From NCBI GenBank assembly GCA_913040765.1, contig CAJWIA010000092.1:1-6256 (forward strand): a DNA stretch of 6,256 nt, written 5' to 3'. Source of the stretch: an uncultured Anaerolineales bacterium. Its GTDB lineage: Bacteria > Chloroflexota > Anaerolineae > Anaerolineales > UBA11657. Positions 1 to 5,756 of this stretch are shown piece by piece. The notes beneath the pieces were generated by a model. The model was not told the DNA's origin and did not search any database. It saw only the letters and a list, made by a program, of their open reading frames with translations. Both the position numbers and the translations under genes were made by a program. Position 1 is the stretch's first letter. Each line of letters starts with the position of its first letter.

Positions 1-999
1 GTTCCCAAACAAGAGAAATCAATATGGGAAAAAGACGCATGTTTCAAGAATTCAACTAAAAATATAATATGGGAAATAGATCCTTCCGATCATTCTTTTC
101 ATTTTGGGCGTCGCATTGGTGAAATAGTACGAAAACACAACTTAAAACATGTACTATATATTGGTGGAGGCAGTATGCCACTACTTAAAATCGAAGTTCT
201 TGAAGAAATTATAGACAAAGTCATAAAAGCACAAGGTAAATATGCCATAACAAATAATTTTCATTCCAGCGATTGGTTAGGCATTACAGATGGATCTGTA
301 CTACCTATGCTAACAAAGTTACTTCCTCGTGATAACATGCTAGGTTGGGTGCTCCAAAACAAGGGTGGATTCGTTGTTGAAGCTTTACCACCATCGGCGG
401 GCACACAATTAGATATAGATACTCCGACTGATTTGGTGGCGATGAGATGGCACCCAGACACGCCTTCAGATATGAGATCCTTTCTGACAAAAAACCTTCC
501 ACATGAACCTCTTGTACGCTGGGAAAAGGCGGCAAAAGCACTAAATACACCTGGAAATCACGTTGCATTAATTGGCAGAGTATCCCCTTACCTATGGCAA
601 ATGATGCAATCTAATTTAGAAGTGTGGACACGTGTATTTTCTGAGGAACGAGGAATGACTTCAAGGGGTCGTTGGGGAGGTGGAACTGTCCAATCCCTCC
701 TCGGACACTATATAGACATCCTAGGCGCGAATGTACTATTTGATAAATTAGATGAAATGGTTAATGTGGGCTTTGTAGATTCGCGCGTATATATGGCCCA
801 TCTTGGAGTTTGGCCCACGAATTCTGACAGATATGCTTCTGATTTGTTTCAGATCAGACAAATCAGGAATGATAAACTCAGAGAATTTACCCAGGCAGCG
901 TTAGAATGCCATTCTCCAATGATATTGGGTGCCTATGGGTCAGTTTCAGGCGGGTTGTATTCGCTCGTAGAAACTATCAAGACTGGATGTATAGGTTAG
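1..999 (+). CDS. Nucleotidyltransferase-like protein with unassigned C-terminal domain (5' end missing)
   Basis: The frame is open from the first base of the window, so the gene starts upstream; the ATG at 175 is internal. The 332 visible residues fall in two parts. Residues about 50-150 resemble the second half of a MobA/CofC-type nucleotidyltransferase: a strand ending in IGGGSMPLL (54-62), NNFHSSDW (85-92), LPRDN (108-112) and DIDTPTDL (138-145), the last like the metal-binding DxDTPxDL of CofC and MobA relatives. Residues about 185-325 form a second conserved-looking block (FSEERGM 213-219, SLLGHY, DSRVYMAH 260-267, REFTQAA, GSVSGGLY) that I cannot assign to a named domain. In the first motif, the Asp expected in the usual DxPL/ADLPL signature is Ser58, so catalysis is uncertain. 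The substrate is unknown. The stop TAG lies 16 bases from the convergent HNH gene. I am confident it is a real gene and moderately confident of the fold. Confidence 0.75.
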   Translation, partial: VPKQEKSIWEKDACFKNSTKNIIWEIDPSDHSFHFGRRIGEIVRKHNLKHVLYIGGGSMPLLKIEVLEEIIDKVIKAQGKYAITNNFHSSDWLGITDGSVLPMLTKLLPRDNMLGWVLQNKGGFVVEALPPSAGTQLDIDTPTDLVAMRWHPDTPSDMRSFLTKNLPHEPLVRWEKAAKALNTPGNHVALIGRVSPYLWQMMQSNLEVWTRVFSEERGMTSRGRWGGGTVQSLLGHYIDILGANVLFDKLDEMVNVGFVDSRVYMAHLGVWPTNSDRYASDLFQIRQIRNDKLREFTQAALECHSPMILGAYGSVSGGLYSLVETIKTGCIG

Positions 1000-1015
1000 G
1001 CAATTCAACAGTTGA

Positions 1016-1531
1016 TTACCAACCCTCAATAAATGGCTGCCACTCAGCATGCACATCCACATAACCAGCAAACCTGTAAGAAGCAGTTGGCCTAGGTTCA
1101 AAAGGCTGCCTCATTAACTGCATACGAGCTCTAACTGGCAATTTACCACCCTTCCGAAGATTGCACGGTGCACATGCGGTCACAATATTGCGCCATGTAT
1201 GATTTCCCCCTCTACGCTTAGGTATAACGTGGTCAATAGTTAGTTGTTTGTTTCGATGTCCGCAGTATTGACAAGTATATTCATCACGCCGAAAAACCTC
1301 ATTCTTGCTCAATTTTATCTTAGGACGAGGCCGTTTGATCATTCTACTTAACCTAATAATCGAAGGACACTGATACGACCTCGTAAATGTTCGGATCACA
1401 CCCCGCCCGTTCAATACCAATTCAGCCTTACCACAGATCATCAGACCAATAGCACGCCTGACACTCGATACATTAAGAGGTTCATAATTCGCATTAAGAA
1501 CCAGAACGGGAAGATGCAGTACCGTTTGCAT
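1016..1531 (-). CDS. HNH endonuclease family protein
   Basis: This 171-residue protein has a complete HNH/zinc-ribbon core. The motifs are CQYC (Cys87, Cys90), DHVIPK with His101 as the expected general base, RGGNHTWRNIV with Asn115, and CAPCN (Cys120, Cys123, Asn124) followed by Lys127. The paired CxxC motifs should bind structural zinc. The N-terminal 75 residues carry LVLNANYEPL-like and RRAIGL segments. These mark a stand-alone chromosomal HNH family found in Chloroflexota, Cyanobacteria and Actinobacteria whose cellular role is not established. The protein would act on DNA in the cytoplasm. It has no intein, intron or phage context here. The ATG at 1531 fits the usual family start, but the Shine-Dalgarno is weak. 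It lies 65 bases downstream of the glycosyltransferase on the same strand and could share its transcript. The domain call is strong; the biological role is unknown. Confidence 0.92.
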   Translation of the reverse strand: MQTVLHLPVLVLNANYEPLNVSSVRRAIGLMICGKAELVLNGRGVIRTFTRSYQCPSIIRLSRMIKRPRPKIKLSKNEVFRRDEYTCQYCGHRNKQLTIDHVIPKRRGGNHTWRNIVTACAPCNLRKGGKLPVRARMQLMRQPFEPRPTASYRFAGYVDVHAEWQPFIEGW

Positions 1532-1596
1532 ACTAATTAATAAATTCCGGCTGATAAGACATACTGCAGCAAGTTTCCACCCAAATTGTGCATAAA

Positions 1597-2352
1597 TCAG
1601 GAAGATTCAATGTCAGAATCCCCTAAAATAGACAACTGTTTATATACCATATATTGTGAATAAGCCATCAGAACAGATAAGAGTAACCCATGGTATCCAG
1701 ACCGCCAACCTGCAAGAGTTATATAACGCCACAAGAATTGCCTGATGGGCTGAAGCCAATAATTATGAACACGTGGCACTACACCCTGGTTATGAAGCAT
1801 ATTAGCCTCATGCTTGGCGTAGGTACGCTGCTTACTGATGAATTCAGATACATCTACATAATTCTCGTGGATGATGGGATTATGCAGCTTTCCAAGCGGT
1901 CCTTTGAGGTCAAGTAATTCATGTACATGCCTATCAACAAAATAGGAACCTAACTCCCGCTTGAACAACCTAAGCTGATAATCAGGATACCAACCAGCAT
2001 TCAGAATAAGTTTCCCAAAAATATAATTATGCCTTGGTATCATCCATCCTACTTGATGCTGATGTTGAATAGCAACATGAATCTCATTTACAAGTTCGCT
2101 GCCAACTGTTTCATCTGCATCTATAAATAAAACCCATTCTGACTCAGTCTCACAAAGAGCCGCATTACGTTGAGCCGCATAATTGTCAAAAGACCTTTGC
2201 ACAACTCTAGCACCGTACTCTCTAGCAATGTCACATGTACGATCAGTGCTGCCAGAATCAAAAACCAATTTATCCTCAGACCATGACAAAGAGTCTAAAC
2301 ATTGAGGAAGTGTGGTCTCTTCGTTGAGAGTCAATATGATTACTGTTAGCAT
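1597..2352 (-). CDS. Family 2 glycosyltransferase, WaaE/KdtX-like
   Basis: This 251-residue protein starts with the GT-A fold signature VIILTLNEE (4-12) and continues with VFDSGSTDRT (30-39) for nucleotide-sugar binding. FIDADE (76-81) holds the DxD metal-binding motif (Asp78, Asp80). RHVHE (141-145) matches the His-rich acceptor/catalytic region of WaaE-like enzymes. The C-terminus (about 196-242) is Trp- and Tyr-rich and ends in a hydrophobic helix, LLLSVLMAYSQYMVYKQL, suggesting association with the inner face of the membrane. The length suits single-domain GT2 enzymes of this subgroup. It probably transfers a sugar from a nucleotide donor to a cell-surface glycan or lipid; donor and acceptor cannot be read from the sequence. 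It is divergent from the DMT transporter and upstream of the HNH gene. The ATG at 2352 is preceded only by a weak AGG, but it places the first beta strand at the very N-terminus, as is normal for the family. Confidence 0.93.
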   Translation of the reverse strand: MLTVIILTLNEETTLPQCLDSLSWSEDKLVFDSGSTDRTCDIAREYGARVVQRSFDNYAAQRNAALCETESEWVLFIDADETVGSELVNEIHVAIQHQHQVGWMIPRHNYIFGKLILNAGWYPDYQLRLFKRELGSYFVDRHVHELLDLKGPLGKLHNPIIHENYVDVSEFISKQRTYAKHEANMLHNQGVVPRVHNYWLQPIRQFLWRYITLAGWRSGYHGLLLSVLMAYSQYMVYKQLSILGDSDIESS

Positions 2353-2429
2353 ATTGATAGCCTATATCATTTCTAATGACATTTATAAAAATCTACCGTT
2401 TATTGTATCTCAAGGTATACTCAACGACA
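2353..2429. promoter_or_regulatory. Divergent intergenic region with candidate promoters
   Basis: These 77 bases separate the glycosyltransferase start (minus) from the preferred DMT transporter start (plus), so they should hold promoters for both. On the + strand TATACT at 2416-2421 is a good -10 match, but no convincing -35 lies 16-18 bases upstream. A start about seven bases downstream would fall at 2428, almost on the ATG at 2430. On the minus strand TTGAGA (complement of 2408-2413) and TATAAA (complement of 2382-2387) could form a -35/-10 pair, but the 20-base spacing is too long for a strong promoter. The positions are tentative; the need for promoters here follows from gene orientation. 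Confidence 0.35.
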
Positions 2430-3377
2430 ATGCAACACAAAACAACAATCAGCAACTGGATAAGATTCATTGTGCTTGGATCCTTCTGTTGGGGGACTTC
2501 ATATTACTGGATCAAAATTGCACTCATCGAAATCGGTCCTCTTACTCTAGTAGCATTGCGGATCACCCTTGCATCCACAGTGTGCTGGCTATGGCTGCTA
2601 ATTAGTAAAACACCGATGAGCATACCGAAAAACATTGTTGGTCGTATGACAATTATAGGCACTACCAACACAGCAATACCCTTTTCACTAATTTCATGGG
2701 GGGAAACACGCATAGATTCAGGTCTGACTGGACTGCTGACTGCAACGGTTCCACTATTCACAATACTACTCTCTCATCGCTTCCTCAAGGACGACAAAAT
2801 CACCCTACCAAAAGCCTTTGGACTGCTACTCGGTTTTTCCGGAGTTGTCTTATTACTTTCACGCGATTTAGATATAGGAAAAATGCAATTCAATCTTTGG
2901 GGTCAAGTAGCTGTTATTGGAGCAACATTTTGCTACTCTATAAGCTCAGTATATAACCGCCGTTTTCTTCAAAACCAAAATCCGATGGTAGTTTCTACCT
3001 ATGCTTTATCATCCGCCACGATCATTATTTGGATCATAACTTTTTTTGTGGAAACTCCAATTACGTTTCCAAATATTCCTATGACATGGTTTGCAATTGT
3101 ATGGCTAGGACTAATTGGTACCACTCTAGCCTACCCGTTAATGTTTGGTCTCATTCATTCCTGGGGTCCAACCCGGGCAACTTTAGTAACATATTTAATC
3201 CCGATTACCGCTGTAACACTAGGAGTTTTAGCCTTAGATGAGATTCTTGACTGGATAATTGTCGTAGGAGGAGTGCTGGTAATATCTGGTGTAGCTACTG
3301 TGAACTGGCGTGCTTGGCTACCGACACTTTGGCAAATATTTGCTTCAAAAAAGGATTATCCATTTGTTACAAAATAA
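2430..3377 (+). CDS. EamA/DMT-superfamily membrane transporter
   Basis: This 315-residue, very hydrophobic protein has the two tandem EamA repeats of the drug/metabolite transporter superfamily, about ten membrane helices in all. Repeat one begins FIVLGSFCWGTSYYWIKIAL (13-32), continues with GPLTLVALRITLAS, and includes the TATVPLFTILLSHRFLKD (104-121) segment typical of helix 4. Repeat two starts near residue 157 (WGQVAVIGATFCYSISSVY) and ends with LVTYLIPITAVTLGVLALDE (252-271) and the last helix GGVLVISGVATV. Such proteins sit in the inner membrane and usually export amino acids, metabolites or drugs; the substrate cannot be predicted here. An in-frame ATG at 2376 would add 18 residues, but the start at 2430 puts helix 1 about ten residues in, as is usual. 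Neither start has a well-placed Shine-Dalgarno; AAGG lies 14 bases before 2430. The gene is divergent from the glycosyltransferase and followed by a separate promoter for the next operon. Confidence 0.92.
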   Translation: MQHKTTISNWIRFIVLGSFCWGTSYYWIKIALIEIGPLTLVALRITLASTVCWLWLLISKTPMSIPKNIVGRMTIIGTTNTAIPFSLISWGETRIDSGLTGLLTATVPLFTILLSHRFLKDDKITLPKAFGLLLGFSGVVLLLSRDLDIGKMQFNLWGQVAVIGATFCYSISSVYNRRFLQNQNPMVVSTYALSSATIIIWIITFFVETPITFPNIPMTWFAIVWLGLIGTTLAYPLMFGLIHSWGPTRATLVTYLIPITAVTLGVLALDEILDWIIVVGGVLVISGVATVNWRAWLPTLWQIFASKKDYPFVTK

Positions 3378-3379
3378 TC
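3354..3379 (+). terminator. Weak hairpin over the transporter stop codon
   Basis: GATTAT (3354-3359) can pair with ATAATC (3374-3379), and TTTG (3363-3366) with CAAA (3370-3373) around a TTA loop. This leaves a three-base bulge (3360-3362) on the 5' side. The stem is AT-rich, contains the TAA stop of the transporter and is not followed by a T-tract, so it is at best a weak terminator or an mRNA 3'-end structure. Confidence 0.2.
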
Positions 3380-3408
3380 AATTCTGCAAGCACCAAATCT
3401 CTGTTTCT

Positions 3409-3420
3409 ATACAATTGTAT
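3409..3420. promoter_or_regulatory. Perfect 12-bp palindrome upstream of operon promoter
   Basis: ATACAATTGTAT is an exact inverted repeat whose end lies nine bases before the -35 hexamer at 3430. The position suits an activator or repressor site, but a 12-bp AT-rich palindrome can easily occur by chance and I recognise no specific regulator motif. Confidence 0.25.
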
Positions 3421-3429
3421 TGCTAGTCG

Positions 3430-3458
3430 TTGACCCAAAACTATCAGCAAGGTACACT
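3430..3458 (+). promoter_or_regulatory. Sigma-70-type promoter of the three-gene operon
   Basis: TTGACC (3430-3435, five of six matches to TTGACA) and TACACT (3453-3458, four of six matches to TATAAT, keeping the key first, second and last bases) are separated by exactly 17 bases. Transcription would begin near 3465, leaving a short leader of about 21 bases that contains the Shine-Dalgarno AAGGGGA. It sits where a promoter for the following + strand operon is expected. Confidence 0.65.
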
Positions 3459-3473
3459 ATTGATGTTACTAAC

Positions 3474-3480
3474 AAGGGGA
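3474..3480 (+). promoter_or_regulatory. Ribosome binding site fixing the start at 3486
   Basis: AAGGGGA lies five bases before the ATG at 3486. It is the best Shine-Dalgarno in the window and decides between this ATG and an in-frame TTG at 3420 that would overlap the promoter. Confidence 0.7.
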
Positions 3481-3485
3481 CAAAC

Positions 3486-4388
3486 ATGAAACATGCAGTT
3501 AGTGTGAGTATAGGCTCATCTCGAAGAGACAAACGTGTGGAAATTAAATTGCTTGATGAACAAATTATTATCGAGCGTATTGGCACTGATGGTGACATGG
3601 AGAAAGCAGCGAACTTGTACCGCGAACTAGATGGTAAGGTAGATGCATTTGGAGTCGGTGGCGCTGATCTCGGCATACAAATAGAAAATAACTGGTATCC
3701 ACTTCACTCTGTAGCACCCATGATCAGATACATACAAAAAACTCCTGTTGTGGATGGAGTTGGACTAAAAAGTACTTTGGAGAATCGAACAGCTAAATTT
3801 GTTGAAAACAATATAGGTAATGAAATTCAAGCTCGTAAAGTTTTATTTACTGCAGGATCTGACCGCTGGGGAATGTCCATGGGATTCGCAAACGAGAATT
3901 ATGATTGTGTGTTCGGAGACCTAATGTTCTCACTTGGCCTTCCGATTCCAATTCGTTCCATATCTGCTCTCAAACGTGTGGCTGCGTTGATAATGCCAAT
4001 TGTAGGTCGCATGCCTTTTTCAATGTTATATCCTACTGGAGATAATCAAGATGTTATTGTACCCAAACACCAAAAATGGTATGAATGGGCCACCGTACTA
4101 GCCGGCGACTGTCATTTCATTAAAGGTTCAATGCCTGACAACTTAGCAGAAAAAATAGTGGTTACAAATACTACAACGGCAGAAGACGTACAACTTTTCA
4201 AAGATAGAGGTATACGCTACCTAGTCACCACTACACCTATACTTGAGGGTCGTTCGTTCGGAACAAACATGATGGAAGCAGCGCTAGTAGCTATAGCTAA
4301 TAAAGGCCGCAAATTAAATACTAATGAACTCAATGCTCTAATTGACCAAATAGGATTTGAGCCTCATATTCAAGAACTGAACAAGTGA
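3486..4388 (+). CDS. 'Quinate 5-dehydrogenase'-like conserved protein
   Basis: This 300-residue soluble protein resembles a family in Chloroflexota and Firmicutes that, from memory, databases label quinate 5-dehydrogenase. It opens with VSVSIGSSRRDKRVEI (5-20), followed by RIGTDGDMEKA (31-41) and DAFGVGGADL (53-62). The middle has KTPVVDGVGLKSTLE (85-99), a Rossmann-like strand and loop KVLFTAGSDRWGMS (118-131), FGDLMFSLGLPIPI (143-156) and PFSMLYPTG (177-185). The C-terminal third carries LAGDCHFIKGSMP, VTNTTT, YLVTTTP and EGRSFGTNMMEAA (254-266). None of the usual shikimate/quinate dehydrogenase signatures, such as the N-terminal SxS/SKT pocket or a GAGG(A/S) nucleotide loop, is evident, so the enzymatic label should be treated with caution. 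Length fits the family and no signal peptide or membrane helix is seen. It is the first gene of an operon with a nucleotidyltransferase and a PAP2 phosphatase, which points to a shared pathway. The gene and family are secure; the reaction is not. Confidence 0.8.
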   Translation: MKHAVSVSIGSSRRDKRVEIKLLDEQIIIERIGTDGDMEKAANLYRELDGKVDAFGVGGADLGIQIENNWYPLHSVAPMIRYIQKTPVVDGVGLKSTLENRTAKFVENNIGNEIQARKVLFTAGSDRWGMSMGFANENYDCVFGDLMFSLGLPIPIRSISALKRVAALIMPIVGRMPFSMLYPTGDNQDVIVPKHQKWYEWATVLAGDCHFIKGSMPDNLAEKIVVTNTTTAEDVQLFKDRGIRYLVTTTPILEGRSFGTNMMEAALVAIANKGRKLNTNELNALIDQIGFEPHIQELNK

Positions 4389-4403
4389 TATTTTTGTAAT
4401 AAT

Positions 4404-5186
4404 ATGGATGCAATTATTGGTGCAGGTGGACATATAAGATCAAATGATCCTCTCGCCGAACTAATACCTGAAGGAAAAACCAAAGCTTTGTTATCGATAG
4501 CTGGAAAGCCTATGATTCAGTGGACACTAGATGCCATTGCAGGATCAGAACAAATAGAAAATATCATAATCATAGGTCTAGAAGAGAAACATAATCTAAA
4601 TTGTGGTTCAAAGACTATACACTATCTCCAGAGCAATGAAACCATTTTTGATAATGCCCGCTCAGGTTGTAGACTTGCACTCAAATTGAACCCTAATTCT
4701 ACTCAAACTCTTTGGGTCAGCGCAGATTTACCATTAATCGAGACACCAATGATAGATTGGTTTATTAATCAGGTGCGGGTGAGTCGGCACGAATTGTACT
4801 ACCAAATTATTGAACAAGATGTCATGGAGGCAAGATTCCCTACATCTCGTAGAACTTACACAAAGCTAAAAGGTAAAATTGTAACTGGTGGCGATGTGAG
4901 CGCCATCAACCCAAATATTGCCACCGACGTGCACCCGGCATTCAAAAAAATCAGTGCTGCAAGAAAAAATGTGATGAAACAGGCTAGACTTCTGGGGATT
5001 TGGCCCTTGTTACTATTAATCACGCGGCAAATGACCACTATTACTGCTGAAAAAATCATAAGAAACCGTTTAGATCTGGATGGGATATTTGTTGATACAC
5101 CATATGCAGAAATGGGTATGGACGTAGACAAACCAGAACAATATGCCATTGCAAAACAAATTCTAGAGCAGAGATCAAAAATATGA
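4404..5186 (+). CDS. MobA-like NTP transferase domain protein
   Basis: This 260-residue cytoplasmic protein has a nucleotidyltransferase GT-A-like fold. The N-terminal loop IIGAGG (4-9) corresponds to the usual LAGG, with Leu replaced by Gly. KTKALLSIAGKPMIQW (25-40) supplies the phosphate-binding Lys and the GKPMI segment. SADLPLI (106-112) contains the metal-binding Asp108, and MGMDVDKPEQ (237-246) parallels the DxDTPED motif of MobA/CofC. Between them is a longer insert (about 130-230) with EARFPTSRRTY and a hydrophobic RLLGIWPLLLLITRQ stretch, features of a Chloroflexota-type subfamily rather than of molybdenum cofactor MobA. It would activate a phosphorylated small molecule to an NDP derivative; the substrate is unknown. 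No Shine-Dalgarno precedes the ATG, which lies 15 bases after the upstream stop and in the same frame, so translation probably depends on reinitiation. Its stop overlaps the PAP2 start. The family call is firm; the substrate is not. Confidence 0.88.
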   Translation: MDAIIGAGGHIRSNDPLAELIPEGKTKALLSIAGKPMIQWTLDAIAGSEQIENIIIIGLEEKHNLNCGSKTIHYLQSNETIFDNARSGCRLALKLNPNSTQTLWVSADLPLIETPMIDWFINQVRVSRHELYYQIIEQDVMEARFPTSRRTYTKLKGKIVTGGDVSAINPNIATDVHPAFKKISAARKNVMKQARLLGIWPLLLLITRQMTTITAEKIIRNRLDLDGIFVDTPYAEMGMDVDKPEQYAIAKQILEQRSKI

Positions 5187-5734
5187 CCATATTCAAATTG
5201 TTACAGGATGCAGATAGACGATGGACAAGTAAATTGTGTATCGCCGAAAAACCTGGAGCGCTACGTAAAACGTTCTCATTTCTCGCACATTCAGGTGATA
5301 GTTGGTTTTGGGGAATAGGACTAGCTTGTATATGGCAGTGGGGCAATCCTGATTGGAAGCAATGGGCTCTTATATTATTTATCGCTATTTTTGTCACAGC
5401 CACGCTAGTTATGACGCTTAAGTATGCTGTCAGACGGCAGCGCCCCTCTGGTGATTGGGGATATTTTTACCGCAGGACAGACCCAAACTCATTTCCATCT
5501 GGACATGCTGCGAGAGCTGGAGTTCTACTAGGAATGATTCTATGGTTGGGACCAGATTGGATTCGAGTAACTATGATTATTTACTCGCCGTTAATGGCTC
5601 TCGCCAGAATTTCTATGGGACTACATTATTTATCTGATGTACTAGCAGGATTTGGTCTCGGTTTGATATTGTCGACCGGTGTAACAATGTGGTTAACTAA
5701 CACTGGCTTGGCTACTTATATACTCTCTGGCTAG
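5183..5734 (+). CDS. PAP2-family membrane phosphatase
   Basis: This 183-residue protein carries all three PAP2 catalytic motifs. C1 is K(x6)RP with Lys80, Arg87 and Pro88. C2 is FPSGH (104-108) with His108. C3 is R(x5)H(x3)D with Arg142, His148 and Asp152; the usual Ser before this Arg is Ala141. Hydrophobic segments near 42-52, 61-79, 112-122, 128-140 and 154-170 give about five membrane helices, with the active site at the membrane surface. Relatives dephosphorylate lipid phosphates or pyrophosphates, such as phosphatidic acid, phosphatidylglycerophosphate or undecaprenyl diphosphate; which applies cannot be told. The ATG shares the ATGA of the preceding nucleotidyltransferase stop, indicating translational coupling, and no other start is needed. 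It is the last gene of the operon and converges on the CinA-domain gene 20 bases away. The family assignment is very secure. Confidence 0.95.
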   Translation: MTIFKLLQDADRRWTSKLCIAEKPGALRKTFSFLAHSGDSWFWGIGLACIWQWGNPDWKQWALILFIAIFVTATLVMTLKYAVRRQRPSGDWGYFYRRTDPNSFPSGHAARAGVLLGMILWLGPDWIRVTMIIYSPLMALARISMGLHYLSDVLAGFGLGLILSTGVTMWLTNTGLATYILSG

Positions 5735-5756
5735 AGACCTAGCAAGGAAAGTTTTT
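5727..5756 (+). terminator. Candidate weak terminator between convergent genes
   Basis: GCTAG (5730-5734) and CTAGC (5739-5743) form a five-pair stem around an AGAC loop and can extend by two more pairs past a G-A mismatch. A run of five T (5752-5756) follows after eight bases. The stem includes the PAP2 stop codon. The gap before the T-run is longer than in a classic intrinsic terminator, so this is tentative. Confidence 0.3.

Noticed and set aside
1000..1015. Terminator between the first gene and the HNH gene
   Set aside because: The CAACAGTTG-type inverted repeat here is too short and has a minimal loop and no T-run.
1016..1531. HNH gene as part of a restriction, homing or phage module
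   Set aside because: No methylase, intein, intron, terminase or toxin partner is nearby, and its N-terminal region matches a chromosomal stand-alone family.
1690..1917. 75-residue + strand open frame
   Set aside because: It is antisense to the well-supported glycosyltransferase and has no recognisable motif.
2312..2605. 97-residue + strand open frame across the divergent region
   Set aside because: It overlaps both the glycosyltransferase start and the transporter in another frame and has a low-complexity composition with no domain.
2504..2761. 85-residue minus-strand open frame
   Set aside because: It is a reverse shadow of the hydrophobic transporter helices.
5056..5403. 115-residue minus-strand open frame
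   Set aside because: It is antisense to the nucleotidyltransferase and PAP2 genes, both of which have intact catalytic motifs.
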